DNA of 64,000 nt from Caulobacter endophyticus (GTDB taxonomy: Bacteria; Pseudomonadota; Alphaproteobacteria; Caulobacterales; Caulobacteraceae): positions 1-64,000 of the forward strand of contig NZ_QDKQ01000064.1 of assembly GCF_003116815.1 (NCBI RefSeq), given 5' to 3'. Positions within the stretch are counted from its first letter, which is position 1. Every line of letters starts with the position of its first letter. The notes under the pieces were generated by a model. The model ran no database searches, was not told the DNA's origin, and saw only the letters and a list, made by a program, of their open reading frames with translations. A program made the position numbers and the translations under genes. Below are positions 17,998 to 26,382 of this stretch, piece by piece.

Positions 17998-18462
17998 ATG
18001 CCAGGGCGCGCGTTGGATGTGTTGATCGTCGAGGACGAGGTGCTGCTGGCGGCCGAGCTGGAGTACCTGGTCCAGGAAGTGGGCTACCACCCGGTGGGCT
18101 GCGCCATGAGCTCGGACGAGGCCGTGGACCTGGCCAAGTCGCTGCACCCCGATCTGGCCCTTGTCGACGTCCATCTGCGCGATGGCCCGACCGGCGTCGA
18201 CGTGGTGCGCAAGATCCATGACGACTGCGGCTGCGTGGCCCTGTTCATGACCGCCAATGTCAAGCGCCTGCCGGAGGACTTCGCCGGCGCCTGCGGGGTG
18301 ATCGGCAAGCCCTATTCCGAGCACGGGGTGAAGACGGCCCTGGCCTATCTGGCCGTCTGCATGGACGAGGGCCGCGCCCCGGGTCTGCCGCCGGTAGGGC
18401 TGGAGCTGGCGCCCGCCTTCGCCGAGCTCTGGGGCCTGACCGAAATGCCGCGCACGGCCTGA
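17998..18462 (+). CDS. lovR: Single-domain response regulator LovR
   Basis: A 154-residue stand-alone receiver domain with no output domain. It has the acidic pair E12/D13, phospho-acceptor D57, T85 and K104. In Caulobacter LovR accepts or drains phosphate from LovK and related kinases and represses the general stress response together with LovK. It lies 13 bases after lovK, and its stop codon overlaps the start of the next gene by one base. Confidence 0.92.
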   Translation: MPGRALDVLIVEDEVLLAAELEYLVQEVGYHPVGCAMSSDEAVDLAKSLHPDLALVDVHLRDGPTGVDVVRKIHDDCGCVALFMTANVKRLPEDFAGACGVIGKPYSEHGVKTALAYLAVCMDEGRAPGLPPVGLELAPAFAELWGLTEMPRTA

Positions 18463-18758
18463 TGGCCGAGATCCACCCCGCCGCCGTCTTCGTCGGGACC
18501 GCCGCGGCCCTGCTGTCGATCACCAGCTTCGCCCCTCAGATCGTCAAGATCCTGCGGGAGAAGGACGCCTCGTCGGTGTCGCTGCGGACCTACGTAGTGA
18601 CCGTGACGGGCTTTTCCTGCTGGCTGGCCTACGGCCTGATGATCAAGGCCTGGCCGGTCGCGCTTTCGAACCTCGCCTGCCTGGCCATGTCGGCCGCCGT
18701 GCTCGCGCTGAAATGGCGCTATGGGCGCCAGGGGTCCGGAGACGACGTCAAAGGGTGA
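18462..18758 (+). CDS. SemiSWEET-type PQ-loop transporter
   Basis: A small membrane protein of 98 residues with three predicted helices and the PQ motif (P25-Q26) in the first, the size and pattern of bacterial SemiSWEET sugar transporters that act as homodimers. Its ATG shares a base with the lovR TGA (TGATG), so translation is probably coupled and the gene is likely co-transcribed with lovK-lovR. A link of sugar flux to light or stress signalling is inference only. Confidence 0.8.
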   Translation: MAEIHPAAVFVGTAAALLSITSFAPQIVKILREKDASSVSLRTYVVTVTGFSCWLAYGLMIKAWPVALSNLACLAMSAAVLALKWRYGRQGSGDDVKG

Positions 18759-18818
18759 CAGGGGGGGCGGGGTCCGCTATCGAGGCGCGCCTAATTTCGC
18801 GCACCAGGACCACCGCCC

Positions 18819-19733
18819 TTGACCAACGTCGCCGAGGAAGCTGGCTGGGCCACCGCCAAGACCCTGGCCGAGGCCCTGCCCTATATCCAGATCTACGACC
18901 GCGAGACGGTCGTGATCAAATACGGCGGCCACGCCATGGGCCAGGAAGAGGTGGCCAAGCTGTTCGCCGCCGACGCCGTGCTGCTGAAGCTGCTGGGCGT
19001 GCATCCCGTCGTCGTCCACGGCGGCGGTCCGCAGATCAGCCGCATGCTCGACAAGGCCGGCGTCAAGTCGACCTTCATCGACGGCCTGCGCGTCACCGAC
19101 GAGGCGACGATGGAAGTGGCCGAGATGGTTCTCTCGGGCGCCATCAACAAGGAGATCGCCAACTGGATCACGCTCGCGGGGGCTGAAGCCGACGTGCGCG
19201 GCGTGGGCCTGTCGGGCAAGGACGCCCGCCTGATCACGGCCGAGAAGGTGACCCGGACCAGGAAGGATCCGGACAGCAACATCGAACAGGCCGTCGACCT
19301 GGGCTTCGTGGGCGAGCCGACCAAGGTCGACCCGCACCTGATCCAGGCCCTGCTGACCTCGGAAACCGACTACATCCCGGTGATCGCCCCGATCGGCGTC
19401 TCCGAGCAGGGCGAGACCTTCAACATCAACGCCGACACCGTGGCCGGAGCGCTCGCCGGCGCCCTGAAGGCCAAGCGGATGCTGATGCTGACCGACATCA
19501 AGGGCGTGCTCGACGCCGACGGCGAGCTGATCCGCGAGATGACGATCGAGCAGGCTCGCCAGCTGATCGCCGACGGCGTGGCCACCGGCGGCATGATCCC
19601 CAAGCTCGAGAACGCCATCCACGCCGTGGAGAGCGGCGTCGAGGCCGTGGTCATCCTCGACGGCCGCCGCCCGCACGCCATGCTGGTCGAACTGTTCAGC
19701 GAGCACGGCGCGGGCACGCTGATCTCGAAATGA
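18819..19733 (+). CDS. argB: Acetylglutamate kinase
   Basis: Catalyses ATP-dependent phosphorylation of N-acetylglutamate, step two of arginine synthesis. It has 304 residues, the family length. The amino-acid kinase fold shows IKYGGHAM near residue 30, the HGGGPQIS loop near 70 and the C-terminal TGGMIPKL motif. A TTG start is needed at 18819, preceded by AGGA; no ATG or GTG fits better. A family A repeat separates it from the next gene. Confidence 0.95.
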   Translation: MTNVAEEAGWATAKTLAEALPYIQIYDRETVVIKYGGHAMGQEEVAKLFAADAVLLKLLGVHPVVVHGGGPQISRMLDKAGVKSTFIDGLRVTDEATMEVAEMVLSGAINKEIANWITLAGAEADVRGVGLSGKDARLITAEKVTRTRKDPDSNIEQAVDLGFVGEPTKVDPHLIQALLTSETDYIPVIAPIGVSEQGETFNINADTVAGALAGALKAKRMLMLTDIKGVLDADGELIREMTIEQARQLIADGVATGGMIPKLENAIHAVESGVEAVVILDGRRPHAMLVELFSEHGAGTLISK

Positions 19734-19740
19734 TCGACAG

Positions 19741-19864
19741 GATCCTCCCCCTGTGGGGGAGGTGGCCCGAAGGGCCGGAGGGGGGCCGTTCTCAGCTTCC
19801 GCCGCGCCAAGGTCCCTCCCCTTTCCGTCCGCTGCGCGGGCGCCTCCCCCACAGGGGGAGGTTC
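19741..19864. repeat. Palindromic intergenic repeat, family A copy 2
   Basis: Begins with CCTCCCCCTGTGGGGGAGG and ends with CCTCCCCCACAGGGGGAGG. It lies between argB and the HAD nucleotidase gene. The last GGGGGAGG (19855-19862) falls 7 bases before the downstream ATG and is its best Shine-Dalgarno. Confidence 0.75.
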
Positions 19865-19869
19865 TAGCC

Positions 19870-20535
19870 ATGGCCGCCGACCTCGCCCACGTCGACACCT
19901 GGCTGTTCGACCTCGACAACACCCTCTACCCGGCCGAGACCGAGTTCATGGGCCTGATCGAGGGCCGGATGACCGACTTCGTCGAGCGCTTCACGGGCCT
20001 GCCCCGCGAAGAGGCCCGGGCCCTGCAGAAGAAGTATTATCTGGAGCACGGCACCACCCTGGCCGGGCTGATGACCTATCACGGCATGGACCCCGCCCAG
20101 TTCCTGGAGGAGGTGCACGACGTCTCGATGGAGAACCTGGTCCCCGACCAGGCGCTGCATGAGGCCATCAAGGCCCTGCCCGGCCGCCGGCTGGTGTTCA
20201 CCAACGGCTCGCTAGGCCATGCCGAGCGGGTGCTGGGCCATCTGGGCCTGCGGGGCCTGTTCGAGGACGTCTTCGCCATCGAGACGGCCGACTACATTCC
20301 CAAGCCCTCGCTGGCGACCTTCGACAAGATCACCAAGCTGCACGCCATCGATCCGCCGACCACGGCCTTCTTCGAAGACAGCGAAAAGAACCTCGTCCCG
20401 GCCGCGCGGCTGGGCATGACCACCGTCCTGGTCGGCGCCCACGCGGCCGCATCGACCTCCGAATACGTCCACCACCGCACCAACGACCTCGCCGGGTTCC
20501 TGAGCTCGGCGCGCCTGAAGGGATCCGACCAATGA
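19870..20535 (+). CDS. HAD-family pyrimidine 5'-nucleotidase
   Basis: A cytoplasmic phosphatase of 221 residues in the SDT1-like HAD branch that dephosphorylates pyrimidine nucleoside monophosphates. Motif I is FDLDNTLY with D14 and D16, motif II is the VFTNGS block, motif III lies around YIPKPS, and motif IV is FFEDSEKN. The frame is open upstream through the repeat, but the ATG at 19870 gives the normal N-terminus. It ends in a four-base overlap (ATGA) with dapD, so the two are probably translated together. Confidence 0.87.
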   Translation: MAADLAHVDTWLFDLDNTLYPAETEFMGLIEGRMTDFVERFTGLPREEARALQKKYYLEHGTTLAGLMTYHGMDPAQFLEEVHDVSMENLVPDQALHEAIKALPGRRLVFTNGSLGHAERVLGHLGLRGLFEDVFAIETADYIPKPSLATFDKITKLHAIDPPTTAFFEDSEKNLVPAARLGMTTVLVGAHAAASTSEYVHHRTNDLAGFLSSARLKGSDQ

Positions 20536-21377
20536 CCGCCCTTACACTCGCCGACCTGCAGACCGAGATCGAAGCCGCCTGGGAAGCCCGCGACGGCGTC
20601 TCCACCGCCACCACCGGCCCGGTCCGCACCGCCGTGGAGGAAGCCCTGCTGCTGCTCGACAGCGGCAAGGCCCGCGTCTCGGAAAAGATCGACGGCGAGT
20701 GGACCACCCACCAGTGGCTGAAGAAGGCCGTGCTGCTGTCGTTCCGCCTCAACCCCAACACCGTCATGCGCGCCGGCTCGCTGGGCGGCGGCGTGGGTCC
20801 GTGGTGGGACAAGGTGCCCAACAAGTTCGACGGCTGGGAAGCCCCGCAGTTCGAGGCCGGCGGCTTCCGCGCCGTGCCGGGCGCGATCGTGCGCCGCGGC
20901 GCCCACATCGCCAAGAACGTCATCCTGATGCCGTCCTTCGTGAACATCGGCGGCTTCGTCGACGAGGGGACCATGGTCGACACCTGGGTGACGGTCGGCT
21001 CGTGCGCCCAGATCGGCAAGCACGTCCACCTGTCGGGCGGCGTCGGCATCGGCGGCGTGCTGGAACCGCTGCAGGCCAACCCGACCATCATCGAGGACAA
21101 CTGCTTCATCGGCGCGCGTTCGGAAGTCGTCGAAGGCGTGGTCGTGGGCGAGGGCTCGGTCCTGTCGATGGGCGTCTACCTGTCGGCCTCGACCAAGATC
21201 GTCGACCGCAAGACCGGCGAGATCCACATCGGCAAGGTGCCGCCCTACAGCGTCGTGGTGCCGGGCAGCCTGCCCGACAAGAACGGCGGCCCGAGCCTGT
21301 ATTGCGCCGTGATCGTCAAGACGGTCGACGCCCAGACCCGCTCGAAGACCTCGATCAACGACCTGCTGCGCGACTGA
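20532..21377 (+). CDS. dapD: 2,3,4,5-tetrahydropyridine-2,6-dicarboxylate N-succinyltransferase
   Basis: Succinyl-CoA-dependent step of the lysine/meso-diaminopimelate pathway. It has 281 residues, the family length, with left-handed beta-helix hexapeptide repeats from about residue 115 to 215 (for example GIGGVLEP and [10 protein letters not shown]). It works in the same pathway as dapE at 27197-28357 on the opposite strand. It starts inside the last codons of the nucleotidase gene. Confidence 0.96.
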   Translation: MTALTLADLQTEIEAAWEARDGVSTATTGPVRTAVEEALLLLDSGKARVSEKIDGEWTTHQWLKKAVLLSFRLNPNTVMRAGSLGGGVGPWWDKVPNKFDGWEAPQFEAGGFRAVPGAIVRRGAHIAKNVILMPSFVNIGGFVDEGTMVDTWVTVGSCAQIGKHVHLSGGVGIGGVLEPLQANPTIIEDNCFIGARSEVVEGVVVGEGSVLSMGVYLSASTKIVDRKTGEIHIGKVPPYSVVVPGSLPDKNGGPSLYCAVIVKTVDAQTRSKTSINDLLRD

Positions 21378-21390
21378 TCCGCGCCGGATG

Positions 21391-21413
21391 GGGCGGCCCT
21401 GGGGGTCGCCCCG
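21391..21413 (+). terminator. Hairpin after dapD
   Basis: GGGGCGGCC, loop CTGGG, GGTCGCCCC (nine pairs, one G-U), 14 bases after the dapD stop. There is no strong T-run, so termination is tentative. Confidence 0.45.
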
Positions 21414-21463
21414 CCTCTTCCTGATCCCTTTCCCCGGCGGACGGATCAGGCTCTTGTCGCCCC

Positions 21464-21913
21464 ATGCGGGGCCTGGCCGACAGACTGAAACCGATCTTCG
21501 CCTTCTCCGGCCGCGCCTCGCGGCTGGACTACTGGCGTGCGCAGGTCGGGCTGGCCCTGGCCACCGCGCTGGTGCTGACCCTGACGGTGCTGGCCACGAT
21601 GGCCGGCGGCTGGCTGGGGGCGGTTCCCGGACTGCTGTTCCTGCCGGTGCTGGCGGCGGGCGTGGCCATCGCGGTGCGACGCCTGCACGACCGGGGCAAG
21701 CCGGCCTGGTGGATGGCCGTCTTCGCCGCCGGCCCCTACGCGCTGAGCGGCCTGGCCAGCGGGCTCTACGCCGGCGACTCGGTGCTGATCCTGGCCGCGC
21801 CGCTGCTGGCCCTCGCCGCCATGGCCCTGTCGCTCTGGGCCTGGGTGGAGCTAGGCTTCCTGCGCGGCGCGCGGGGCAAGAACCGCTACGGACCCGAACC
21901 CGCCCGCCGCTGA
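21464..21913 (+). CDS. DUF805 family membrane protein
   Basis: A protein of 149 residues with four predicted membrane helices. It has the family hallmarks: an N-terminal FSGRASRLDYW segment and the central RRLHDRGKPAWW motif. The function of DUF805 is unknown. It is a single gene convergent with the lipoprotein at 21923, and the two stops are only 9 bases apart. Confidence 0.85.
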   Translation: MRGLADRLKPIFAFSGRASRLDYWRAQVGLALATALVLTLTVLATMAGGWLGAVPGLLFLPVLAAGVAIAVRRLHDRGKPAWWMAVFAAGPYALSGLASGLYAGDSVLILAAPLLALAAMALSLWAWVELGFLRGARGKNRYGPEPARR

Positions 21914-21922
21914 AGCCCGCCG

Positions 21923-22279
21923 CTAGCGGGTGGCCTCGTGGACTTCCTTCTTGGCGGCCTGGCCGGCTTCCTTGCTTTCACGCGTGATGTCCTTGCCGGC
22001 TTCCTGGGCCGCGTCGCCGGCCTTGGCGCCGGCGTCCTTGGCCGCGTCGACGGCGTCGCCGGCGGCGGCCTTCAGCTCGGCGGCGGTCTCCTTGCTGCTT
22101 TCCTTCAGCGCCGTGCCGGCTTCCTTGACGTCCGGATCGTTCTTGATCTCGTTGGCGGCGTCCTTGATGTCCTGGCCGGCGGCGCTGGCGCCTTCCTTGA
22201 TCTGCTGGGCGTGCTGGTCCGAGCAGGCGGCGGCCGACAGGGCCAGGGCGGAGACGGCGATCAGGGCGAGGGTGCGCAT
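21923..22279 (-). CDS. Helical stress lipoprotein, LEA-like repeats
   Basis: A protein of 118 residues. A signal peptide leads to a lipobox-like LSAAAC (C19), so it is probably lipid-anchored. The mature part is a continuous amphipathic helix of Lys/Ala/Asp/Glu 11-mer-like repeats (AGTALKESSK, AAGDAVDAAKDAGAKAGDAAQ), much like late-embryogenesis-abundant or YtxH-like stress proteins. A SigT-type promoter stands 45-70 bases upstream, in line with a role in envelope or desiccation/osmotic stress. The role is inferred. Confidence 0.75.
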   Translation of the reverse strand: MRTLALIAVSALALSAAACSDQHAQQIKEGASAAGQDIKDAANEIKNDPDVKEAGTALKESSKETAAELKAAAGDAVDAAKDAGAKAGDAAQEAGKDITRESKEAGQAAKKEVHEATR

Positions 22280-22323
22280 CTAGTGTTCCTCCGACGATCC
22301 GGTTTGCGAAGAGTCGGGCAGAG

Positions 22324-22349
22324 AACGGCGGTCGAACGGTCGAGGTTCC
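22324..22349 (-). promoter_or_regulatory. SigT (EcfG)-type promoter for helical lipoprotein
   Basis: On the minus strand GGAAC (22349-22345), a 17-base spacer, then CGTT (22327-22324). The predicted start of transcription, near 22316, leaves a leader of about 37 bases before the lipoprotein ATG. Confidence 0.72.
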
Positions 22350-22417
22350 GACTCTGGGGCTCGCTTGGGGCCGACGCACGGCTTTCCCCAGCGCGCTCCG
22401 ACCGCTAAACCCCCGCC

Positions 22418-23344
22418 ATGCGCATCGCCTTCCTCGGAACTCCCGATTTCGCCGTCGCCTGCCTGGCCGAGCTGGTCGCCAGCGGCCATGAGATCGCCTG
22501 TGTCTATTCCCAACCGCCCGCCCCGCGCGGCCGCGGCCAGGAGCTGAAGCCCTCGCCGGTCCACGCCTTCGCCGAAGGGCTGGGCCTGCCGGTGCGCACG
22601 CCGGTCTCGATGAAAACCCCCGAGGAGATCGAGGCCTTCAAGGCGCTGGACCTCGACGCGGCCGTCGTCGTCGCCTTCGGCCAGATCCTCGTGAAGGACG
22701 TGCTCGACGCCCCCAGGCTGGGCTGCTTCAACCTGCACGCCAGCCTCCTGCCGCGCTGGCGCGGCGCCGCCCCGATCCAGCGGGCCATCATGGCCGGCGA
22801 CCCTGTCACCGGCGTCCAGGTGATGCGGATGAGCGAGGGCCTCGACGAGGGCCCCGTGCTGCTTTCGGAAACGGTGCGCATCGACGCGCTGGACACCGTC
22901 GCCAGCCTGCATGACCGCCTGGCCGCCGTCGGCGCCCGCATCCTGCCCGTGGCCCTGGCCGCCGTCGAGCGCGGCGGCGCGATCGAGACCCCGCAGAGCG
23001 ACGAGGGCGTCACCTACGCCAGGAAGATCAGGCCGGCCGAGGCCCGCATCGACTGGACGCGTTCGGCCGCCGAGGTCGACCGCCATATCCGCGGCCTCTC
23101 GCCCTTCCCCGGCGCCTGGTTCGAGGCCCCGTCGGACAAGGGTCCGGTGCGTGTGAAGGCCCTGCTGTCGACGGTGGAGGACGCTTCCGGCGCGCCGGGA
23201 ACGGTGCTCGACGACGCTTTGCTGATCGCCTGCGGCGAGGGCGCGGTGCGCCTGCTCAAGGCCCAGCGCGAGGGCAAGGGCGTGCAGGAGGCCGAGGTCT
23301 TCCTGCGCGGCTTCCCGCTGGCGACCGGGACGGTCCTGGCCTGA
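22418..23344 (+). CDS. fmt: Methionyl-tRNA formyltransferase
   Basis: Formylates initiator Met-tRNA using 10-formyltetrahydrofolate. It has 308 residues, the normal length. The N-terminal formyltransferase domain shows FLGTPDFAV at the start, the catalytic block [16 protein letters not shown] near residue 105, and [11 protein letters not shown] near 145; the C-terminal tRNA-binding domain follows. Its TGA overlaps the ATG of truA (one shared base). The usual partner def (peptide deformylase) is not next to it. Confidence 0.96.
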   Translation: MRIAFLGTPDFAVACLAELVASGHEIACVYSQPPAPRGRGQELKPSPVHAFAEGLGLPVRTPVSMKTPEEIEAFKALDLDAAVVVAFGQILVKDVLDAPRLGCFNLHASLLPRWRGAAPIQRAIMAGDPVTGVQVMRMSEGLDEGPVLLSETVRIDALDTVASLHDRLAAVGARILPVALAAVERGGAIETPQSDEGVTYARKIRPAEARIDWTRSAAEVDRHIRGLSPFPGAWFEAPSDKGPVRVKALLSTVEDASGAPGTVLDDALLIACGEGAVRLLKAQREGKGVQEAEVFLRGFPLATGTVLA

Positions 23345-24087
23345 TGCCCCGCTACCGCCTCCTCGTCGAGTACGACGGCCGTCCCTATTCGGGCTTCCAG
23401 GCCCAGGCGACCCTGCCCAGCGTGCAGGGGGCGATCGAGGCGGCGGTGAAGGCCTTCTCCGGCCAGGAGCTGCGTATCGCCGCGGCCGGCCGCACCGACA
23501 CCGGCGTACATGCGACGGGCCAGGTCGTGCATGTGGACCTCGAGCGCGACTGGCCGCCCCAGACGGTGATGAACGCGCTGAACGCCCACCTCACCCGCGA
23601 GGCGGTGTCGATCCTTGACGCGCAGGTCGCGCCGGAGGGCTGGCATGCGCGGTTCTCGGCCAACGAGCGGCGCTACCTTTACCGGATCCTCAACCGCCGC
23701 GCCCCGCCGGCCCTCGACAAGGGCAAGGTCTGGCACATGAAGAAGGATCTCGACCACGAGGCCATGCATGCGGCGGCCCAGGCCCTGGTGGGCCTGCACG
23801 ACTTCACCACCTTCCGCGACATGCACTGCCAGGCCCAGAGCCCGATGAAGACCCTGGACGTGGCCCGCGTGCGGCGGGTGGGCGAGGAGATTCATCTCGA
23901 CTTCGAGGCGCGCAGCTTCCTGCATCGTCAGGTGCGCTCGATGACCGGGACGCTGGTCGAGGTGGGCGCCGGCCGCTGGGCGCCCGACGATGTGAAGAAA
24001 GCTCTGGAGGCGAAGGACCGCCGCGCCTGCGGACCGGTGGCCCCGGCCGACGGCCTTTACCTGGTGGGCGTGGGCTACGAGGACTGA
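23344..24087 (+). CDS. truA: tRNA pseudouridine(38-40) synthase TruA
   Basis: Modifies uridines 38-40 in the anticodon arm. It has 247 residues, the family length. The catalytic aspartate is D52 in the [10 protein letters not shown] motif, and the RRYLYRI and [14 protein letters not shown] blocks are present. It overlaps fmt by one base, forming a translation-related operon. A three-hairpin intergenic region follows. Confidence 0.96.
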   Translation: MPRYRLLVEYDGRPYSGFQAQATLPSVQGAIEAAVKAFSGQELRIAAAGRTDTGVHATGQVVHVDLERDWPPQTVMNALNAHLTREAVSILDAQVAPEGWHARFSANERRYLYRILNRRAPPALDKGKVWHMKKDLDHEAMHAAAQALVGLHDFTTFRDMHCQAQSPMKTLDVARVRRVGEEIHLDFEARSFLHRQVRSMTGTLVEVGAGRWAPDDVKKALEAKDRRACGPVAPADGLYLVGVGYED

Positions 24088-24098
24088 AGTCCCGACCC

Positions 24099-24205
24099 GC
24101 GGCCTTCGCCGGCTCGACATCCGGCGAAGGCCGCGAGGGGCCGGAGGCCGACCGACATCGGCCTCCGGAGGAAAGCCCCCGGGGTTGGAGGGAACGAGGG
24201 CTTTC
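24099..24205 (-). other. Three consecutive hairpins, candidate structured RNA
   Basis: The segment holds three stems in a row: GCGGCCTTCGCCGG/CCGGCGAAGGCCGC (24099-24134, 8-base loop), CCGGAGGCCGA/TCGGCCTCCGG (24141-24168, 6-base loop) and GAAAGCCC/GGGCTTTC (24171-24205). On the minus strand the last stem's loop contains CCCTCC, an anti-Shine-Dalgarno-like sequence. It lies between the convergent ends of truA and the small gene at 24214. It could be a 3' UTR, a terminator cluster or a small RNA. Confidence 0.45.
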
Positions 24206-24213
24206 GAAAGGCG

Positions 24214-24321
24214 TCAATCGTCCGAAACGCGCTCGGCGATCCAGACCGATCCCAGCGCCAGCATGAACACGCCGAAGGCGGCGAGGACGAAACCAAGATA
24301 GACGAGCTGGGCGATCGGCAT
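24214..24321 (-). CDS. Small single-helix membrane protein
   Basis: A predicted protein of only 35 residues: a short polar start (MPIAQ), one hydrophobic helix of about 20 residues, and a charged tail (AERVSDD). An in-frame ATG four codons upstream is an alternative. Support comes from the clean membrane-helix pattern and its place downstream of the gene at 24386. No family was recognised. Confidence 0.5.
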   Translation of the reverse strand: MPIAQLVYLGFVLAAFGVFMLALGSVWIAERVSDD

Positions 24322-24385
24322 GGCGGGCTCCATCGGGGAACGGATGGAGGTTGCGCCCGCGGGCGACGGGTCGCCTTGATCTGGG

Positions 24386-24934
24386 TCAACCGTCGATCGT
24401 GACCCGGGCGCGCTCCAGCAGAAGCTGATCGACCTGGGCCCCGGCCGCGCGAGCGGCCAGGATCGCCTCAGCCAAGCCCGAAAGGCCGTCATTCAGGCGC
24501 AGGGCGCGGCCTGATCGCGTTTCGAAGACGATCTGGCCCCAGAGGTTGCTCCGCACGTGGACGACCTCCTTCCAGGCGATCCATGGGCCGTCGATTCCTA
24601 GGCTGCTGCGCACCTGCACGCCGTTCTCGTCGAGCCGCATCCGCCAGTTGCCAGCCGCGACGATCAGCAGGAGTCCACCGAGGCCAAAGCCTCCGCACAC
24701 CATCACCCAGGCCCAGAAGTCGTCCCGGCGTGGTGTCATGTGGCCAAGCAGGCCGATGCCCAGGAAGAACACGGCCATCGTCACGCCAAGGAGGCCCACC
24801 GCCGTCTGGATGGCTGGTGTGCGATGCTCGCCGGGCCGCTGCGGAGTGAAACGCGTGACCAGCCATTGGAACAGCCAGAACAGGCCGCCGATCAGACACA
24901 GGACGACGGGGCCGACGACAAAAGCGGCGATCAT
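24386..24934 (-). CDS. Membrane protein with PH-like C-terminal part
   Basis: A protein of 182 residues. Three hydrophobic segments (about 1-25, 43-62, 75-95) are followed by a soluble part of about 85 residues with the look of a bacterial PH-like domain (MRLDENGVQVRS, IAWKEVVHVR). The function is unknown. Its ATG overlaps the stop of the preceding DUF3916 gene by four bases, so the pair is translationally coupled. Confidence 0.7.
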   Translation of the reverse strand: MIAAFVVGPVVLCLIGGLFWLFQWLVTRFTPQRPGEHRTPAIQTAVGLLGVTMAVFFLGIGLLGHMTPRRDDFWAWVMVCGGFGLGGLLLIVAAGNWRMRLDENGVQVRSSLGIDGPWIAWKEVVHVRSNLWGQIVFETRSGRALRLNDGLSGLAEAILAARAAGAQVDQLLLERARVTIDG

Positions 24935-25455
24935 GCCAAGACCTCTCCGATCAGCCAGGCTTCGCCGGTGATCTCCAGCGGCGGGTCGTCGTCGCGATAG
25001 AGCATGTCGAAGCCCTCGACCGCGAAGCCCGCTGGGACCCTCAGGTCCAGATGCCGCACGAGGGCCTGGTCGGCGCGGGGCGTCCAGCGGCGCCATTCGT
25101 CGTCGCGCTGGCGGAAGGCGTCGTAGGCGGCCGGGTCGAAGAACACGCAGATCTCGCTGGCGAAGAGATCCGGCCAGCCCAGGATCGCCACCACCCGCGT
25201 CTCGCCAAGGTGGGCCGGCTTCTCCGCCGCCAGGCGGGCGGCCGTGTCGATCAGCACCTGGGCGCAGGCGGCCTGCACCGGCCGCCGCCCCGCGGGGCCG
25301 CGCACGATGTCGCTGCGCACAGGGATCTTCCAGTTGTGGTAGCCCAGCCCCTCCCAGGGCGCGGCGGGAAAGGCCAGGGCGTCGGCCCGCCGGCGCAGCG
25401 CCCGCAGCTCGCGCACGACGTCGTACCGGTCGCGGCGTCCACGTCCGTTCATCAC
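24931..25455 (-). CDS. DUF3916 family protein
   Basis: A soluble protein of 174 residues that fits the DUF3916 pattern: YHNWKIPV near residue 40, a QAACAQVLIDTAARL block near 62, and the PDLFASEICVFFD core near 97. The family's function is unknown. Four-base overlaps join it to the downstream membrane gene and to the upstream glutaminase gene (whose stop is at 25452), suggesting one transcription unit. Confidence 0.72.
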   Translation of the reverse strand: MMNGRGRRDRYDVVRELRALRRRADALAFPAAPWEGLGYHNWKIPVRSDIVRGPAGRRPVQAACAQVLIDTAARLAAEKPAHLGETRVVAILGWPDLFASEICVFFDPAAYDAFRQRDDEWRRWTPRADQALVRHLDLRVPAGFAVEGFDMLYRDDDPPLEITGEAWLIGEVLA

Positions 25456-26372
25456 AGCACCGAGCAGTTGGTCAGCTGGCTGAACGCCTCCAGCGCGCTG
25501 GCGCCGACCACCGACGTGCCGAAGCGGTCGAGCTCTGGCGACCAGACGGCCACCGTCGCCTTGCCGGGAACCACCGCGACGACGCCGCCGCCGACGCCGC
25601 TCTTGGCCGGCAGGCCGACGCGGTAGGCGAAGCTGCCGACGCTGTCATAGATGCCGCAGGTCAGCAGCAGGGCGTTGAGGCGCCGGGTCAGGCGCTCGGC
25701 GAAGATGGTTTCCTCGACCACGGGCGAGAAGCCGCCGGCCGCCAGCGGCAGGAAGGCCCGCGCCAGCTGGCGGCAGCTCATGGTCAGGGCGCACTGGCGG
25801 CTATAGGCGGCGACCACGGCTTCCGGATCGTGGCGCACCGTGCCCTTGCCGCGCATCAGGTTGGCGATGGCGCGGTTCTGCCAGGCGTTGTCGAGCTCGG
25901 AGGCGGCCACCGCCTCGTCGATCGCCACCGGGCTGTCGGCGAGGAAGCCGGCGAAGCCCCGCACCAGGGCGGCGGGGTCCTTGACCTTGTCCAGCAGGAT
26001 ATCGGTCACCGCCAGGGCGCCGGCGTTGATGAACGGATTGCGCGGAAAGCCGCCCTCGGCCTCGAGCAAGGAGAGGTGGTTGAACGGCGTGCCCGACGGC
26101 TCCTTGCCCACCCGGGTCCACACCTCGTCGCCGATGCGGTTGAGCGCCAGGCCCAGGGAAAACACCTTGGTGATGCTCTGGACCGAGAAGCCCTCGTCGG
26201 CGTCGCCGATCACGTGCTCGCCGCCCTCGACCGTGCGCACCGCCATGCCGAACTTCGTCGCCGGCACGGTGGCCAGTTGCGGGATGTAGTCGGGCACCCG
26301 GCCCTTGCCGAAGTGCGGTTTCACCAGCACCGCGACCTCGGCCAGGACTTCGTCGATGGAGAGCTCGTTCAT
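25452..26372 (-). CDS. glsA: Glutaminase
   Basis: Hydrolyses glutamine to glutamate and ammonia. It has 306 residues, the size of bacterial glutaminases with a beta-lactamase-like fold. The catalytic SxxK pair is S66/K69 in SVQSITKV, and the conserved NPFINAGAL, GSFAYRVGLPAKSGVGGG and SRQCALTMS blocks are present. AGGGAG just before the ATG at 26372 fixes the start. It is downstream of the membrane protein at 26383 and overlaps DUF3916. Confidence 0.95.
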   Translation of the reverse strand: MNELSIDEVLAEVAVLVKPHFGKGRVPDYIPQLATVPATKFGMAVRTVEGGEHVIGDADEGFSVQSITKVFSLGLALNRIGDEVWTRVGKEPSGTPFNHLSLLEAEGGFPRNPFINAGALAVTDILLDKVKDPAALVRGFAGFLADSPVAIDEAVAASELDNAWQNRAIANLMRGKGTVRHDPEAVVAAYSRQCALTMSCRQLARAFLPLAAGGFSPVVEETIFAERLTRRLNALLLTCGIYDSVGSFAYRVGLPAKSGVGGGVVAVVPGKATVAVWSPELDRFGTSVVGASALEAFSQLTNCSVL

Positions 26373-26382
26373 GGCTCCCTGT

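Noticed and set aside
24191-24215. GGAAC-N16-CGTC on the plus strand inside the three-hairpin block
   Set aside because: The -10 has a mismatch and no plus-strand gene lies downstream.
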